DNA of 64,000 bases from Carnegiea gigantea (lineage: Eukaryota; Streptophyta; Magnoliopsida; Caryophyllales; Cactaceae), in assembly GCA_029747015.1 (NCBI GenBank), contig JAKOGI010000344.1, forward strand, positions 346,001 to 410,000, written 5' to 3'. Positions 38,436 to 49,651 of this stretch are shown in pieces (positions within the stretch are counted from its first letter, which is position 1; every line of letters begins with the position of its first letter). Below the pieces are notes generated by a model. That model was not told where the DNA came from, did no database searches, and saw nothing but the letters and a program-made list of their open reading frames with translations. The position numbers were made by a program, and so were the translations under genes.

Positions 38436-41317
38436 TATAACGCCCCTAGTTGCTAATGTTTGATTATTCCAACTTAATCCCTTATTGATTAGTGATTTGC
38501 AGCGGAAGTCCTGTGATTACATGCATTACCGCCGTTCCTTGACGAAACAAGGCTAACTGGATCTACATGCATGACAACATATGTTGTAATTAAACATACT
38601 TTCAACCACTTATATCATCCAAGACATATGGTTACACCCATTAACTCAGTGTACAACTACCAAATACTAGCAAACACTAAGTCCAAAACAATATACAACC
38701 AGCAGATCTTTAGGACTGTTAGCCTATAAATCACTGTGAGCACCAGCTAGCTGACATACGGCGAATGGTAGTTCACACTCATTTCTCGCTTTCCTCTGGC
38801 TTGTCAGAAGGAGGATTGCGCACCGATCCTTTACCTAAAATAGAAAACACGAAAACATTCGAATAATGAGTTGAAGCTTAGCACGTACATTTCCATATTG
38901 TAAAACAAGTTTTGTATGTAAATAGTTGGGCGCCCGCATTTCAAAACATTTTGTTTTGCAAACAGGGGAGAGAGAATGTATAAGTAAAACTGATTTCCTC
39001 ATTATTATCTGAAAGTGGACCCCTTGTTGACGTCTGCTGCGATCTTGAAATAGGTGCACACCTCCCAAGCCGATTGGAGAATCTGAGTTACAGCCGCGCG
39101 GGTAAATTGAAGGACATAAGCCTTGATGATTGATAATTGACGGGCCACTTGTTTAGGTGACAAAACATTGCATAAATTGATTCCTTAAATGAACATTATA
39201 TTGATTTTTCATCAGTGAGACACATGTACGTTTTTGAAGAATATAAGCAATGTACGTACCTGGTTTTCGAAATTCTCTCCCCTTTAAAACGGAGGACGTG
39301 TGTTGACAGCTTGAAGCAAACGAGGTAGCCTCTTTCCTGCTTCAAATATTTTATTTTTCCCCATTAGTGCGCTATTACGAAGTTTATTAAACTTCTCAGC
39401 TTAATGGATTATTTGTAACTGACAACATATTTATAAATACCCGTGTTATCGCCATTACGATCTGAATTAATGATATACATTTGTTACTATCATTAGTTGG
39501 TTGAGTGATGCACATCAAGGGCCTCGTAAAGTGTTATTATGATTAATATAACTATTAGCATTATTGTTCTCAACATTATTCTTATTGTTTTAAATCTGAT
39601 AATCATTCAAGTCTTGCAGTTCACTATTCTTAGAATTAACTTCAGAATATTCAACCATTTACTTAATTACCTATACATATGAAATAGACATATAACCTTC
39701 AAAATTCTCATCCTGTTAATGTTTGTTTAATCTCATTAGTACCTTAAATTCCCTTCGCTCTACTGATTTGGATTCTTAAATTGAATTGAGGACGAAGACA
39801 AGCAAAACACCCAACTTTTATCATACTAAGCCGTTGATATAAGTAAATTGGGATATTTATAAGACTATTAATTAAGTAAATTAGTAATTGAAACATTTAC
39901 GTCATTAATGAAGTTGCGGGTTACGATTACATGCATTAGGCTTTTGGTTCAATTGCGACTAACGGCTTGTTAGCTTAAACTCTACCCCAAACATCGAACC
40001 CTGTATCATTAATTTTATATCCATAGAACGCACCCAACTTTCAACATTCTAGCACCAAATTTGTATAAGTTCCCTCAATTTTCTTCTTTATAACACACTT
40101 AATCTTATTAATCCAACCACACTCAAGCCCGTACTTTATTTACAGCACAGCCTTAAAACCTTAACTCATCACTTCCATGGCATCACATATCTAGTCAATA
40201 CTCGCTAATTCGTTAACTAGTTGTGTACATCATTACCTAAGTAAGAGTTAACTCAATTAAGGGTATAAACTCCAATCCGTTATGCTCATGACTCCCAACA
40301 TCCATCAAACATTCAGTCATTCAATATAACATATATGAACATTCACCCAACATGCATCCTACTTTGATTCCCTTCAAATTTAACACCTATCCGAAGCATA
40401 ATCCAACTAGGCCATAATTTTAAATAGCCAAGAATGCTAATTTCCACGCATAATTTCAATAACTCAACCACGTGAAGTCATAAATTCGGAATATAACCAA
40501 ATAATCTCAAATTTCCGAAAATTTACATTTCACATGATATTCAGATAATGTCAATCAATCCCCAACTTCATAATTTTCTCAACGTAACTGAATAACGTCA
40601 AATAATTTCAATCTCCATGAATTCACAACAAATAGCCAAATAACGTGAAATTTATGTGATTCAGTAAATCAGGCATCGAAATTAATATGAAATTCAATGA
40701 ATTATTACAAACAAATTAAAACCTAATTCAGTTCTAATTTCTCACTTCAACTCTCTGCCAAAGTCACAACCCAAATTGGAACAGTCCAACCAAATTCACC
40801 ATTCAATTCTTTCTTTCAAAATAACCTCAGAAATTTGTGAATAGACACCCACTAATACTAATTACATCCATTATTAAAGAAATTAAATCCCAAATCATCA
40901 AAATAAATCAACCAAGCAAGGTTAGGGTTCCTTTACCTTTTAATTCAAACCAAAGCTAGAAGAGGAGATGGAGATGGAGGTGGTGCTGGGCTGTAGCCGT
41001 GGCGGTGCTCCGGCAGCTAGAACCGGCGGCAGCTTGATCGGCGACCGGTGGTTCCCGGCGACAGACGGCGGGCAGGAGGGGCTCCGGCAAGCCAATAAAA
41101 CAAACGGGGGGATGAGGGTCGGGAGAGCCAGAGCAAGGGAGGGGATTTGGGGTTGATTTTTTTGTTTTTTGGGAAATTTTGAAAACTTTGGTTATTTAAG
41201 TTATTATGTATTTTATTATTATTGTTTTTCTCTCTACCTAAGTCGGTTACTGCCTCTCTTTTCTCTTCTTTTTTTTTTAATACTTTGATGTATTATATCT
41301 TTATATGGATAAACATA

Positions 41318-41365
<48 letters not shown>

Positions 41366-41671
41366 CATTTTTATTATTATTATTATTACTACTACTACTA
41401 CTATGATTATTATGATTATTGTTATTATTATTGTTAATGTTTTTCGGATTGGCGGCCATTCGAATAAATATTGATGTCAAAGGATTACTCAGGAATATAA
41501 GAACGTCCTATTTGAGACCACGTCGTCGCTTCGATTTACAATGCACAAAGTTGTATACATATATACATATGTATATAAAACGCTAAATTGAAATGTAGCG
41601 CCCAACTTGTTTAATGTGTAATTAATATGACCCAAGGTATTTAGAATGGGAATTTAGTTCAGGCCGTTACA
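38436..41671 (-). repeat. Right (5') LTR of the younger gypsy element, 3236 bp
   Basis: It aligns with 31365-34721. It starts TATAACGCC, where the left copy has TGTAACGCC, and ends GGCCGTTACA. It is 121 bp shorter, mainly because of one deletion in the GC-rich part near 41040. Microsatellite at 41319-41437. Confidence 0.92.
41319..41437. repeat. (ATT)n-rich microsatellite in the right LTR
   Basis: Long ATT run, then ACT and GTT-type repeats. Confidence 0.95.
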
Positions 41672-42038
41672 GTTTTGATGATGGGGGATGGTAGCTTGAG
41701 GTACTATGATGTTGGGAGGGGTTGGAAACCGCTAGGTTGGTCAGAAAACTAACCAGAAACGCCCAGGAGCTGCTGCTGTGCTGGCTAGCCGTGAGGAGAG
41801 AGAAAGGAGAGAGAGAATGTGTATTTTGGATTGAGTTGTGTTTTTTTGACTAATCTAACTCTTAGTTGAAATTTTATCTAGTAAAGTGATTATTTAGCTA
41901 ACCATGGTTAAACTTAATTATGGTAATTAGTTAGGTTAATAAGCAAACTTGTTGGGCCAAAAAAAAAGTTGGATTCGGGAATAAACGCTTCGTAACGATA
42001 ACATTTTTGCATAACTCAAAATTAAATTTTTGCAAGGT

Positions 42039-42039
<1 letters not shown>

Positions 42040-42093
<54 letters not shown>
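42040..42093. repeat. (TAA)n microsatellite in the older LTR
   Basis: About 18 uninterrupted TAA units within the resumed older LTR. Confidence 0.95.
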
Positions 42094-42552
42094 GCAATTA
42101 TAATAAAAATAGGGCAACCTGGTGTGCAAGCATCCCGCATTCACAAGCAATTATAACAATAATGATAATAATAATAATTTCTCAAACTATAATTATCGAG
42201 ACCTACTATCGATTCACCTGATGTATAAGTAATCAACAAAACTTGAATTAATAATCAATAAAACCTAAATTGCAAAATGGGACCCAAATGAAATATCCCC
42301 AACTGGGATAATTAAATACGATAAATGAAAGCGAAAAATTTAAATGACATAAGGTAATTCGGTAAATATATAAATTGAGTGTAATTGAATTAATAAACAT
42401 GATTTGGTTAAACAAAAAATCATGCATGGTTAAATCCATAAACATGATAAATTAAATAAATAAACATGATTAGTTAAATAAATGAATATTGTTTAAATAA
42501 ATAAATATGGGTTAGGGTCAGGTTATTACAATATATGTATTATCAACATCTA

Positions 42553-45500
42553 ATTAGCTGAAGGTTGGAATTAGGAGGGTATTCAATATGTGCAGGAGAC
42601 TAAATGGGTGGGTGCGAAAGTTAGAGTAGTTGATGGGTATAAGCTATGGTATTTGGGGTCTAACAGGGCGAAGAATGGCGTTGACATTTTGGTTGACAAG
42701 GAGTTAGTGTACTCTGTTGTGGAAGTGAGCTGTAAAAGTGACCGAATCATGGCCATTAAGGTGACAGTGGGTTCAGTGATCCTTAATGTGGTTAGTATTT
42801 ATGGACCTCAGATTGGTTTGTCTGATGAGGTTAAGAAAAGATTCTGGGAGGATTTGGATATGATCGTGCATGATGTACCTCGAAGCGAAAAGCTTTTCAT
42901 AGGAGGAGATTTTAATGGTCATATTGGGAGAGACTCAGGTGGTTACGAGTCGGCTCACGAAGGTTTCGGTTTTGGGATGAGGAACAGTGGAGGAGTTGCT
43001 GTCCTGGACTTTGCCATTGCCTACGATTTATTGGTTGTTAACTCCCTTTTTAAGAAGAAGGAGTACCACTTGGTGACCTTTAAGAGTGGTTCCCTTAAAA
43101 CCCAGATCGACTTCTTCCTGACTAGGGCAGATAGTCGGAGGTCGTGTAGGGATTGTAAGGTGATTCCTAGTGAGTTTGTAGGATCTCAGCATAGGTTGCT
43201 TGCTTTAGATTTAGAGTTCAATGGTGTAAAGCGGAAGAGGATGGGTGTTGGGGACCTTATAGTCAAGTGGTGGAATCTTACAAAGGAGAACGCTATGAAA
43301 TTATCAGCAAGGATCACGGAAGAAGGAGCCTGGAGGCGGGTAGAGGATTCATATATGATGTGGAAAGTGATGGCAGATTGTATTTGAAAGTCCGCTAAGG
43401 AAATCCTAGGGGCTTCGCGGAGAGGTGGTAACAGAATGAAGGGAGCCTAGTGGTGGAACGAGGGGGTCAAGGAGAAAGTCAAGGAGAAAAAGGACGCTTT
43501 CGCTGCTTTTATGAATAGTAAAATGGACGAAGAGAAAGAGTTCAATAGAGGTAGATACAAGGCAGTAAAGAAGGTAGCCAAGAAAGCTGTTGCGATAGTT
43601 AAGAGCGAGGCCTATGATAGGTTATATCGAAAGTTGGAGACCAAGGAAGGCGATAAGGAAGTCTTTAAACTGGCCAGGGCTAGAGAAAGGAGTACTAGAG
43701 ACTTGGATGTCGTAAGGTGTATCAAAGATGAGAATGGTCGGGTACTGTCAGAGGATGCGGAAATCAAGGGCAGATGGCAAAGGTACTTTTTCAGGCTCCT
43801 CAATGGGAAGCGAGTGAAGACCCTCGAAGTACAGGTCGTGAGGGGAGTGAGATGGGTTTCGACCTTCACCTGGGTGAACCGATAAGTAGGGACGAGATTA
43901 AAGAGGCCTTGAAGAGGATACCCAATGGGAAGGCAGAAGGACTAGACCGGATACCGGTGGAAGTGTGGAATGGCTTGGGTGAGGAGGAACTGGAGTGGCT
44001 AACAGAGCTTTTTAATATCATCCTTAGGACTTCTAGGATGTCCAGCGAATGGCGGTTTAGTACAGTCATCCCTTTGTACAAGAACAAAGGGGATATTCAA
44101 GACTGTAACAATTATAGGGGTATAAAGTTGCTCAGTCACACAATGAAGTTATGGGAGCGAGTGATTGAGCGAAGGTTGTAGAAGAATATCTCGATTTCAG
44201 AGAACCAATTTGGTTTTATGCCTGACAGGTCGACCACGGAGGCGATCTACCTCCTTAGAAGGTTTATGGGATTGTACAGAGATAGAAAAGTGGATCTGCA
44301 CTTGGTGTTCATCGACCTGGAAAAAGCTTATGATAGAGTTCCACGCGACCTAGTTTGGAGTTGCTTGGAATAGAAAGGAGTGCTACCTGGGTATATTCGA
44401 GTTATTAAGGATAGGTACGGGGGAGGTAGGACGAGGGTTAGGATGCCGGGAGGGGCTACCGACGACTTCTACGTTGGTATGGACCTGCACCACGGGTCCG
44501 CTTTAAGCCCTTTCCTGTTCACGATAGTGATGGATGAGCTTACTAAAGGGATTCAGTATGAGATACCCTAGTGTATGTTATTTGCTGATGACATTATTCT
44601 TATTAATGTGACCAGAGAGGGAGTTAAGAGCAAGTTGGAATGTTGGAGGCACACACTGGAGTATAGGGGTTTTAGAGTGAGCAGATCGAAAATTGAATAC
44701 CTCCATTGCTGTTTTAGCGGGAGGGAAGGTGCGGGGGGAGATATCACCATTGACAGGGTGCCGATACCGAAGGTCGAGAAGTTTAGGTACCTCGGTTCGA
44801 TCGTTCAGCAGAATGGTGAGATTGACGAAGATATTAACCAGCGTATTAAAGTCGGTTGGCTAAAATGGAAGCACGCTACGGGTGTGCTATGTGATAAGAG
44901 GATGCCGGTAGGTTTGAAAGGTAAAGTTTATCGTACGGTAGTGAGACCCGCTATGATGTACGGTTCGGAGTGTTGGGCGTTAAAAAAGACTCATATTCAA
45001 AGGTTGATGGTCGCAGAGATGAGGATGATCAGATGGATATGTGGGTATACGAGATTGGATAAAATTAGGAATGAAGTGATAAGGGACATAGTCAAAGTAG
45101 CGTCTATCAAAGACAAGATGAGGGAATCAAGACTAAGATGAGGGAATCAAGACTAAGATAGTTTGGCCATGTGAAAAGAAGGAGTGTGGACGCACCGGTA
45201 AGGAGATGTGAGACTATTAACATCCCCGACAGTAACAGAGGGAGAGGTCGACCAAAGAAGAGTTTGGATGAGGTGATTAGAAGGGACCTGAAAGTTGTAG
45301 GTTTGACGGAGGACATGGCACAGGATAGAAGGCTCTGGCGGGATAGAATTAAGGTCTTAGATCGAGGAGCTTTGTCGGCTTAGAGTCTTTTGGTGGTAGC
45401 AGCGTAGGTTTTGTTTCGGGTTGGCATTTGTGTGTTGTTTGCAGGTAGTGCTTGCTTCTGGAGATGTCATTATTTGTCTATCGCTGCTAAGGTATGGTAC

Positions 45501-45701
45501 CTCCTCCTGCTTTACTATACAAGTGGTTCTCTCTCTCTAACCCTTCTTTTACAAATATTTTCACAAAATTCTTATTTTGTGGGTTGCTTGGAATCAGCCT
45601 CTCGACGGCAGAAGATGTCGGTAGGGGTAAGACTGCCTACATCTGGATCTCCCCAAACTCTGCGAAAGCAGGACCCACACTGGGAGTTGTTGTTGTTGTC
45701 G
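42553..45701 (+). mobile_element. RTE-clade LINE, 5'-truncated, 3.15 kb
   Basis: A single decayed reading path encodes endonuclease then reverse transcriptase with no ORF1, as in plant RTE elements. The 3' end has the GACTGCCTACATC...CACACTGGGAG stretch followed by a (GTT)n tail at about 45686-45699, the tail type of plant RTE LINEs. The 5' end is cut inside the endonuclease, about 20 bp after the end of the older gypsy LTR. Confidence 0.88.
42590..45383 (+). pseudogene. RTE endonuclease-reverse transcriptase pseudogene
   Basis: Endonuclease (about 42581-43260): VQETKWVGAKVR, VSIYGPQ, FIGGDFNGHIGRDSGGYE, QIDFFLTR and SQHRLLALDLEF. Linker to about 43800. Reverse transcriptase (about 43860-44750): GKAEGLDRIPVEVWNGLG, IPLYKNKGDIQDCNNYRGIK, FIDLEKAYDRVPRDL and CMLFADDIIL. 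C-terminal part with TRLDKIRNEVIRD and [19 protein letters not shown]. Breaks: stops near 43385, 43450, 44179, 44371 and 44569, a frameshift near 43835, and a 20-bp tandem duplication at 45118-45157 that shifts the frame again. The catalytic FADD is still present. It is not functional. Confidence 0.9.
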
Positions 45702-46320
45702 TCAATATGTGCATCCAACCCCCTTGAATCGCAACTGTGGATTAAGATGTATCTTTTTTGTAACACAAGCTGTAACCCAAGGAGAATAGTCAACCAGGTT
45801 AAATTGGCTTGATTTTGCACTTCCTCAACTTATTTAATCGTGAACCATATGCATGAAATCAGGTAAATGCCATTCCAATTAATGCAATTGTTGTGGTTCC
45901 ACATGACTATTGGTTGGGCTGACTTTTACTATTCGTCTTAAAATTTCATGTATGTTGCATTCTAAAGAGTTCTTATGACTACTTATTTATTCTCAACTGA
46001 CTGTCATTTTTGTTAAATATATCATACTATATATGGGCTATATGATGTGACATGAAAGATAGATATACATGGCTATAGAAGTACATATTGAAATACATAG
46101 GAGAGCTTTTTTTTGGCTCTTGATATATATGGTTGTGAGTTGTACGGTACCATGATTGTAGTACTATGGATCGCTTTCAGGATTTTTTGCTTTGAAGTGA
46201 ATTCTTTTTTCAAGTATCAATTGGTCTGTATTCAGAAAAATTTGAGTGGTGACTTATTGGTAATGGTGTGACTTGAGCCAATGTTATACATCTATCAATG
46301 GAGGGAAGGACGGTTGGGGG

Positions 46321-46488
46321 TTTCTAGGGGAGGGGGATACGGGTGAGAGCATGTTTCCTATACATATAATTATTTCTTTTGTAACTTGGTAGTTGTTGAT
46401 TATTGATTTCTAGGGGATGGGCATATGGGTGAGAACATGTTTTCTACACGTACAATTATTTCTTTTGTAACTTGGTAGTTGATTATTA
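46321..46488. repeat. Tandem duplication, about 85 bp
   Basis: Copies at 46321-46406 and 46407-46488 both start TTTCTAGGGGA and share ATTATTTCTTTTGTAACTTG and GGTAGTT, with several substitutions and a short indel. Confidence 0.9.
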
Positions 46489-47364
46489 GTCTCCCCTTAT
46501 GCTTTTTGAGATATTTGAAAGGTATTTGCTAATGGGTTTTCTTTCTCTTTTCATCTCTCTCTCCCCACCTCCCTTCCTCCCTCTCTCTCATTTGATGTAA
46601 TTTATGAATCACTTGCCTGTCTCTTGCTCATGGTACTTATTTATTTATTTATTTAAAGGGATGACTCATCTTGATTTTGGTTGATTGGCAACCTTCTAAG
46701 GCAAACATGAACTTCATCTAAAAAGTGGACGAGGGGATCAAAGACTTATCAGAAGACGAAAGTCTGCTTGATATGGCTTTTTCTTTTTGTATTCATTTTG
46801 TTGCTTATGCTAATAATTGCAATGGAAGTTGAGAAATCATTAATATCATGCCCATTATTGTTTGGTTCAGAACAAATTATAATAATAGTTTTAATTGTGT
46901 AGTTATATGTAGTAGAAATCATTAATATCAAGCAAGCTTATTCCTATTTGGTTTCAAATTTGGGATGATGCTCAACCTCAGTCTTATATATGACCTATGG
47001 ACTGTGGTTAATAGAAGTGATGATCTTATTGCTAAGCCCCCCCCAACCATTACCTTTACTTTTATTGTACGTGTAACTCTCTTTTTTCCTCTAAGGTAAG
47101 AATAACTTTAAATTTATATCGATCGATTGTACAATTATAGAAGACATTTTCTTATCTTCTTATTTTTATTCATCATCCTTTCTTAATTGTGAGATTGAAA
47201 AATTAATGGTACTTCCAATGTATCATATAATTATTCAAAAAGCGAATCTCAAGACAACGCACGGGTCTTAACTAGTAATGAGGAAAAGGGGGAGGAAAAA
47301 AAAGAAAAATGTGAGAGAGTCTGACAAGAAATGAATCTCGAAGGGAAAATGTAACGGGAAATAG

Positions 47365-47440
47365 ACAATTGCTCATGATTGGAATCGAACCTGGGTACAA
47401 GTGCAACTCCATTAACCTAAAATAAGGCGCTCCAATGAAC
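47365..47440 (-). other. SINE-like tRNA-promoter remnant
   Basis: Minus strand has GGTTCGATTCC (47381-47391), a good B box, and TAGGTTAATGGAGTTG upstream (47404-47419), which resembles an A box. It does not fold as a full tRNA. Probably an old SINE piece. Confidence 0.4.
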
Positions 47441-47721
47441 AACATATATTGTGTTACTTCATTCAGAACAATTATTGATTTTTTCTTTGAAAGTAGGCCA
47501 GGGCTTAGGATATTTTTTTCCCTTTTATTTCTAAACTATGTTTTCATAGGAAGTAATTGATTAAACTGAATTGTTCATATTTATTTAAGCACAAGATAAT
47601 CATCAAGTTTAATGACTCTTATCACTTGCCATAAATAATCCAAGCAATTGTACTTGTATTGGTACTCAAATACTCCTTTTATTTGTAAACTATATTGTTA
47701 TAGGAAGTAACTGATTAAACT

Positions 47722-48390
47722 AGGAATTAAGTATGTAAATTAGAAACCACCTCCTCTATTCTCTCTAGAAACTACCCACTCACCCTAATCTTTCAATCTT
47801 CTTCTTCTTCTAAGCTAGCAATTAGAGACTGGGAATGATCTTTTATGATTGTTCCCGACCCTCGCTTCTTCTCTTTTAATTTACTTATATGTTTAATTGT
47901 TGCTTTCTTTATCTTTGTTATGATTTATCTCCTCAATTGTGAGATTTAGTCTCTACAATTGCATGACAATGTTTCGTTTTATCTTAGTTGTGTACTTGTG
48001 TGTTGTTTATGGTTGTTTTCTTTGTGGTGTTTGGGATGAACAATGTGAAGGTTGCAGCAAAGCTCTTCAATGGCATTCAACAATTCAAGTGGAATATCTC
48101 ATATGAGATTAATATTTTGTTCATGAAGTTTACACTAGATCAACAGGTCTACAATATAAAGAAGAAAGTGATGGATCTGTGGATCTCTTCCCCATGCTGT
48201 ACTTTTGGAAAACAACGATTCGCATGGAAAAAACGGATGTTCAGTGTGTACGAAGTTAGATTTCGTGGAGTTAGAATTTTATCTTTGTAATGAATATTGT
48301 ATTTATTTTGTTCGAATTTATATTGTAGATGCTGGATGTCTCCTTAATTTTTTATGAAATTGTCGCTTTGCCCCCCCAAAAAAAAAAAAA
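47722..48390 (+). mobile_element. Poly(A)-tailed retro-insertion, about 670 bp
   Basis: The direct repeat CTGATTAAACT flanks it (47711-47721 and 48391-48401), and it ends in a C7 run then A13 (48371-48390). The 5' part is CT-rich like a leader. It holds one 100-codon frame (47988-48290), partly hydrophobic at the N-terminus, with no recognised domain. The AT-rich end before the tail resembles plant LINE 3' ends. It could be a non-autonomous LINE derivative or a processed transcript copy. Confidence 0.75.
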
Positions 48391-48401
48391 CTGATTAAAC
48401 T

Positions 48402-49561
48402 GAATTGTTTATATTTATTTAAGCTCAAAATAGCCATCAAGTTTGTTGTGAATACGAAGGTGAACTTTATACACTTCTTTGTATACACTTCTTTCTGAAA
48501 TGTTCTTAAGTTCTCCAAATGACATGCCTAATGTTTAATATATATTTTTCAACTCAAGTTGGATAGTCTCATCCCCTTTGAAAAAACCTCTATCCTCCTC
48601 ACAGAGGGGCTACCATTGACATTTTTTTGTCGATGGTAAGTTCTACTCTAATCGATTTCTATGTCATTCATTAGTTTAATATTAATTTTTCTATGAATAA
48701 AGTTTGTATCTTTATTTGTATAGCTTTATTTTATCCTTTGATGAGAATATTAATATCTGTTCTTATGATATTTACTTATGTCGTGTGGTCTAAGTCAATG
48801 GATAAGATCACCTTTCAAATTGCTACAGTATGCATAGTCAACTCATCAAACATCATTAATGACAAGATCGCCATAATTTCGGAGTCAAATGTGAGTAAGA
48901 TCTATTTTAATAATTTGAAAATTGAATTTCATTTCCATTCTTAGATCTACTATTGTTCATTCATCTAAGTGTCACTTGACATTTTTATTTATGAAATTGT
49001 TATAATTCTATTAAAAAAAAAAGAGTTGGATAGTTTTTAACCCCAGCCCCTCCTTCTTCTGCTGCTCTTATGGGATACAAATAGACCACTAAATTATAGA
49101 GGTAAGAATTTTGTTTGTGTTTATTTGGAAAATACAATTGTATAGTATATGCTTCTTTTTAATAAGAGATTAATTTATTAATTTAAAGTCATATATCTTC
49201 ACAATAAGAAATTATTTTCAAATAAATTTATATATTTGTAATACAAAAGTGGATGTTATTTAGGTCAAAAACTAATGAAGTCCGTAAGAGTTGTTGTCAG
49301 AGACCGGAGTTCGAACTTTGCCTACGTCGACCTTCGCGCCTAATTCACACAAAAAATAATAACAACAAAAACACTCATCTTCTAATCAATTGATCATTCA
49401 TGATGCAACTTATAATAGAGAGATCTCCAGATTTTGTATAATCTCTCAATCAAAAAGATATTGTTTAATTCGATAAATTGATCCGTTGCACCCGTCCTGC
49501 AATCCTTAATAATCCGATCTCACAAAAGTAGAAAGATATGAACTAAGCTTATACAAATACT
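48402..49561. other. Intergenic region
   Basis: AT-rich, no gene recognised. Around 49290-49370 an AGACCGGAGTTCGAACTTTG stretch contains a B-box-like element and may be an old SINE. Confidence 0.45.
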
Positions 49562-49651
49562 CCAAAAATGGAGGAAAGAGTTCTCCAGTGAGAGAGAGAG
49601 CAATCTCTAGAGAGAGAGAGTTTCTAGTGAAAAATGAAATAACTCTAAATC

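Larger units (their letters stand above)
31365..41671 (-). mobile_element. Younger Ty3/gypsy (chromovirus-like) element, 10.3 kb, nested
   Basis: It is complete at its ends: GTTTT target duplication at 31360-31364 and 41672-41676, LTRs 31365-34721 and 38436-41671, primer-binding site 38418-38431 and polypurine tract 34722-34737, so it reads on the minus strand. The internal part is only about 3.7 kb and holds gag with stops, a short RT stretch, an integrase core fragment and a trace of the integrase C-terminus. It cannot move by itself. The very long LTRs, the Met tRNA primer site, the TGTAACG...CGTTACA ends and the gag type suggest the Tekay/Del branch of plant chromoviruses; that placement is inference. 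Confidence 0.9.
25600..42530 (-). mobile_element. Older Ty3/gypsy element, minus strand, interrupted
   Basis: It has one recognisable LTR (28776-31364 continued at 41677-42530), a primer-binding site complementary to initiator Met tRNA at 28758-28771, and a decayed reverse transcriptase stretch at 26161-26346, all on the minus strand. The internal region is heavily decayed and its left boundary, given here as 25600, is a guess; I did not find the other LTR. The 10.3 kb younger element at 31365-41671 sits inside its LTR. Confidence 0.65.
28776..42530 (-). repeat. LTR of the older gypsy element, split by a nested insertion
   Basis: It starts TGTAACGCCCCC at 28776 and ends GGTTATTACA at 42530. 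The two parts, 28776-31364 and 41677-42530, add up to about 3.44 kb, matching the 3.36 kb of the younger element's LTR. It shares with that LTR the GCAGCGGAAG motif, the CTCATTATTATCTG motif and an ACACCT...GATC block in the same order. A (TAA)n microsatellite lies at 42040-42093. Confidence 0.8.
45702..47700. other. Intergenic region
   Basis: No gene recognised. It contains a two-copy tandem repeat (46321-46488), a CT-rich stretch near 46545-46590, and a tRNA-like B box on the minus strand near 47381. About 47510-47620 is the first copy of a duplicated segment discussed with the retro-insertion at 47722. Confidence 0.55.

Noticed and set aside
41222..42221. Poly-Tyr, poly-Ile and poly-Asn frames
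   Set aside because: Microsatellite translations in the younger and older LTRs, not genes.
47365..47440. tRNA gene on the minus strand
   Set aside because: Good B box but no acceptor stem or anticodon arm can be paired; more likely a SINE remnant.
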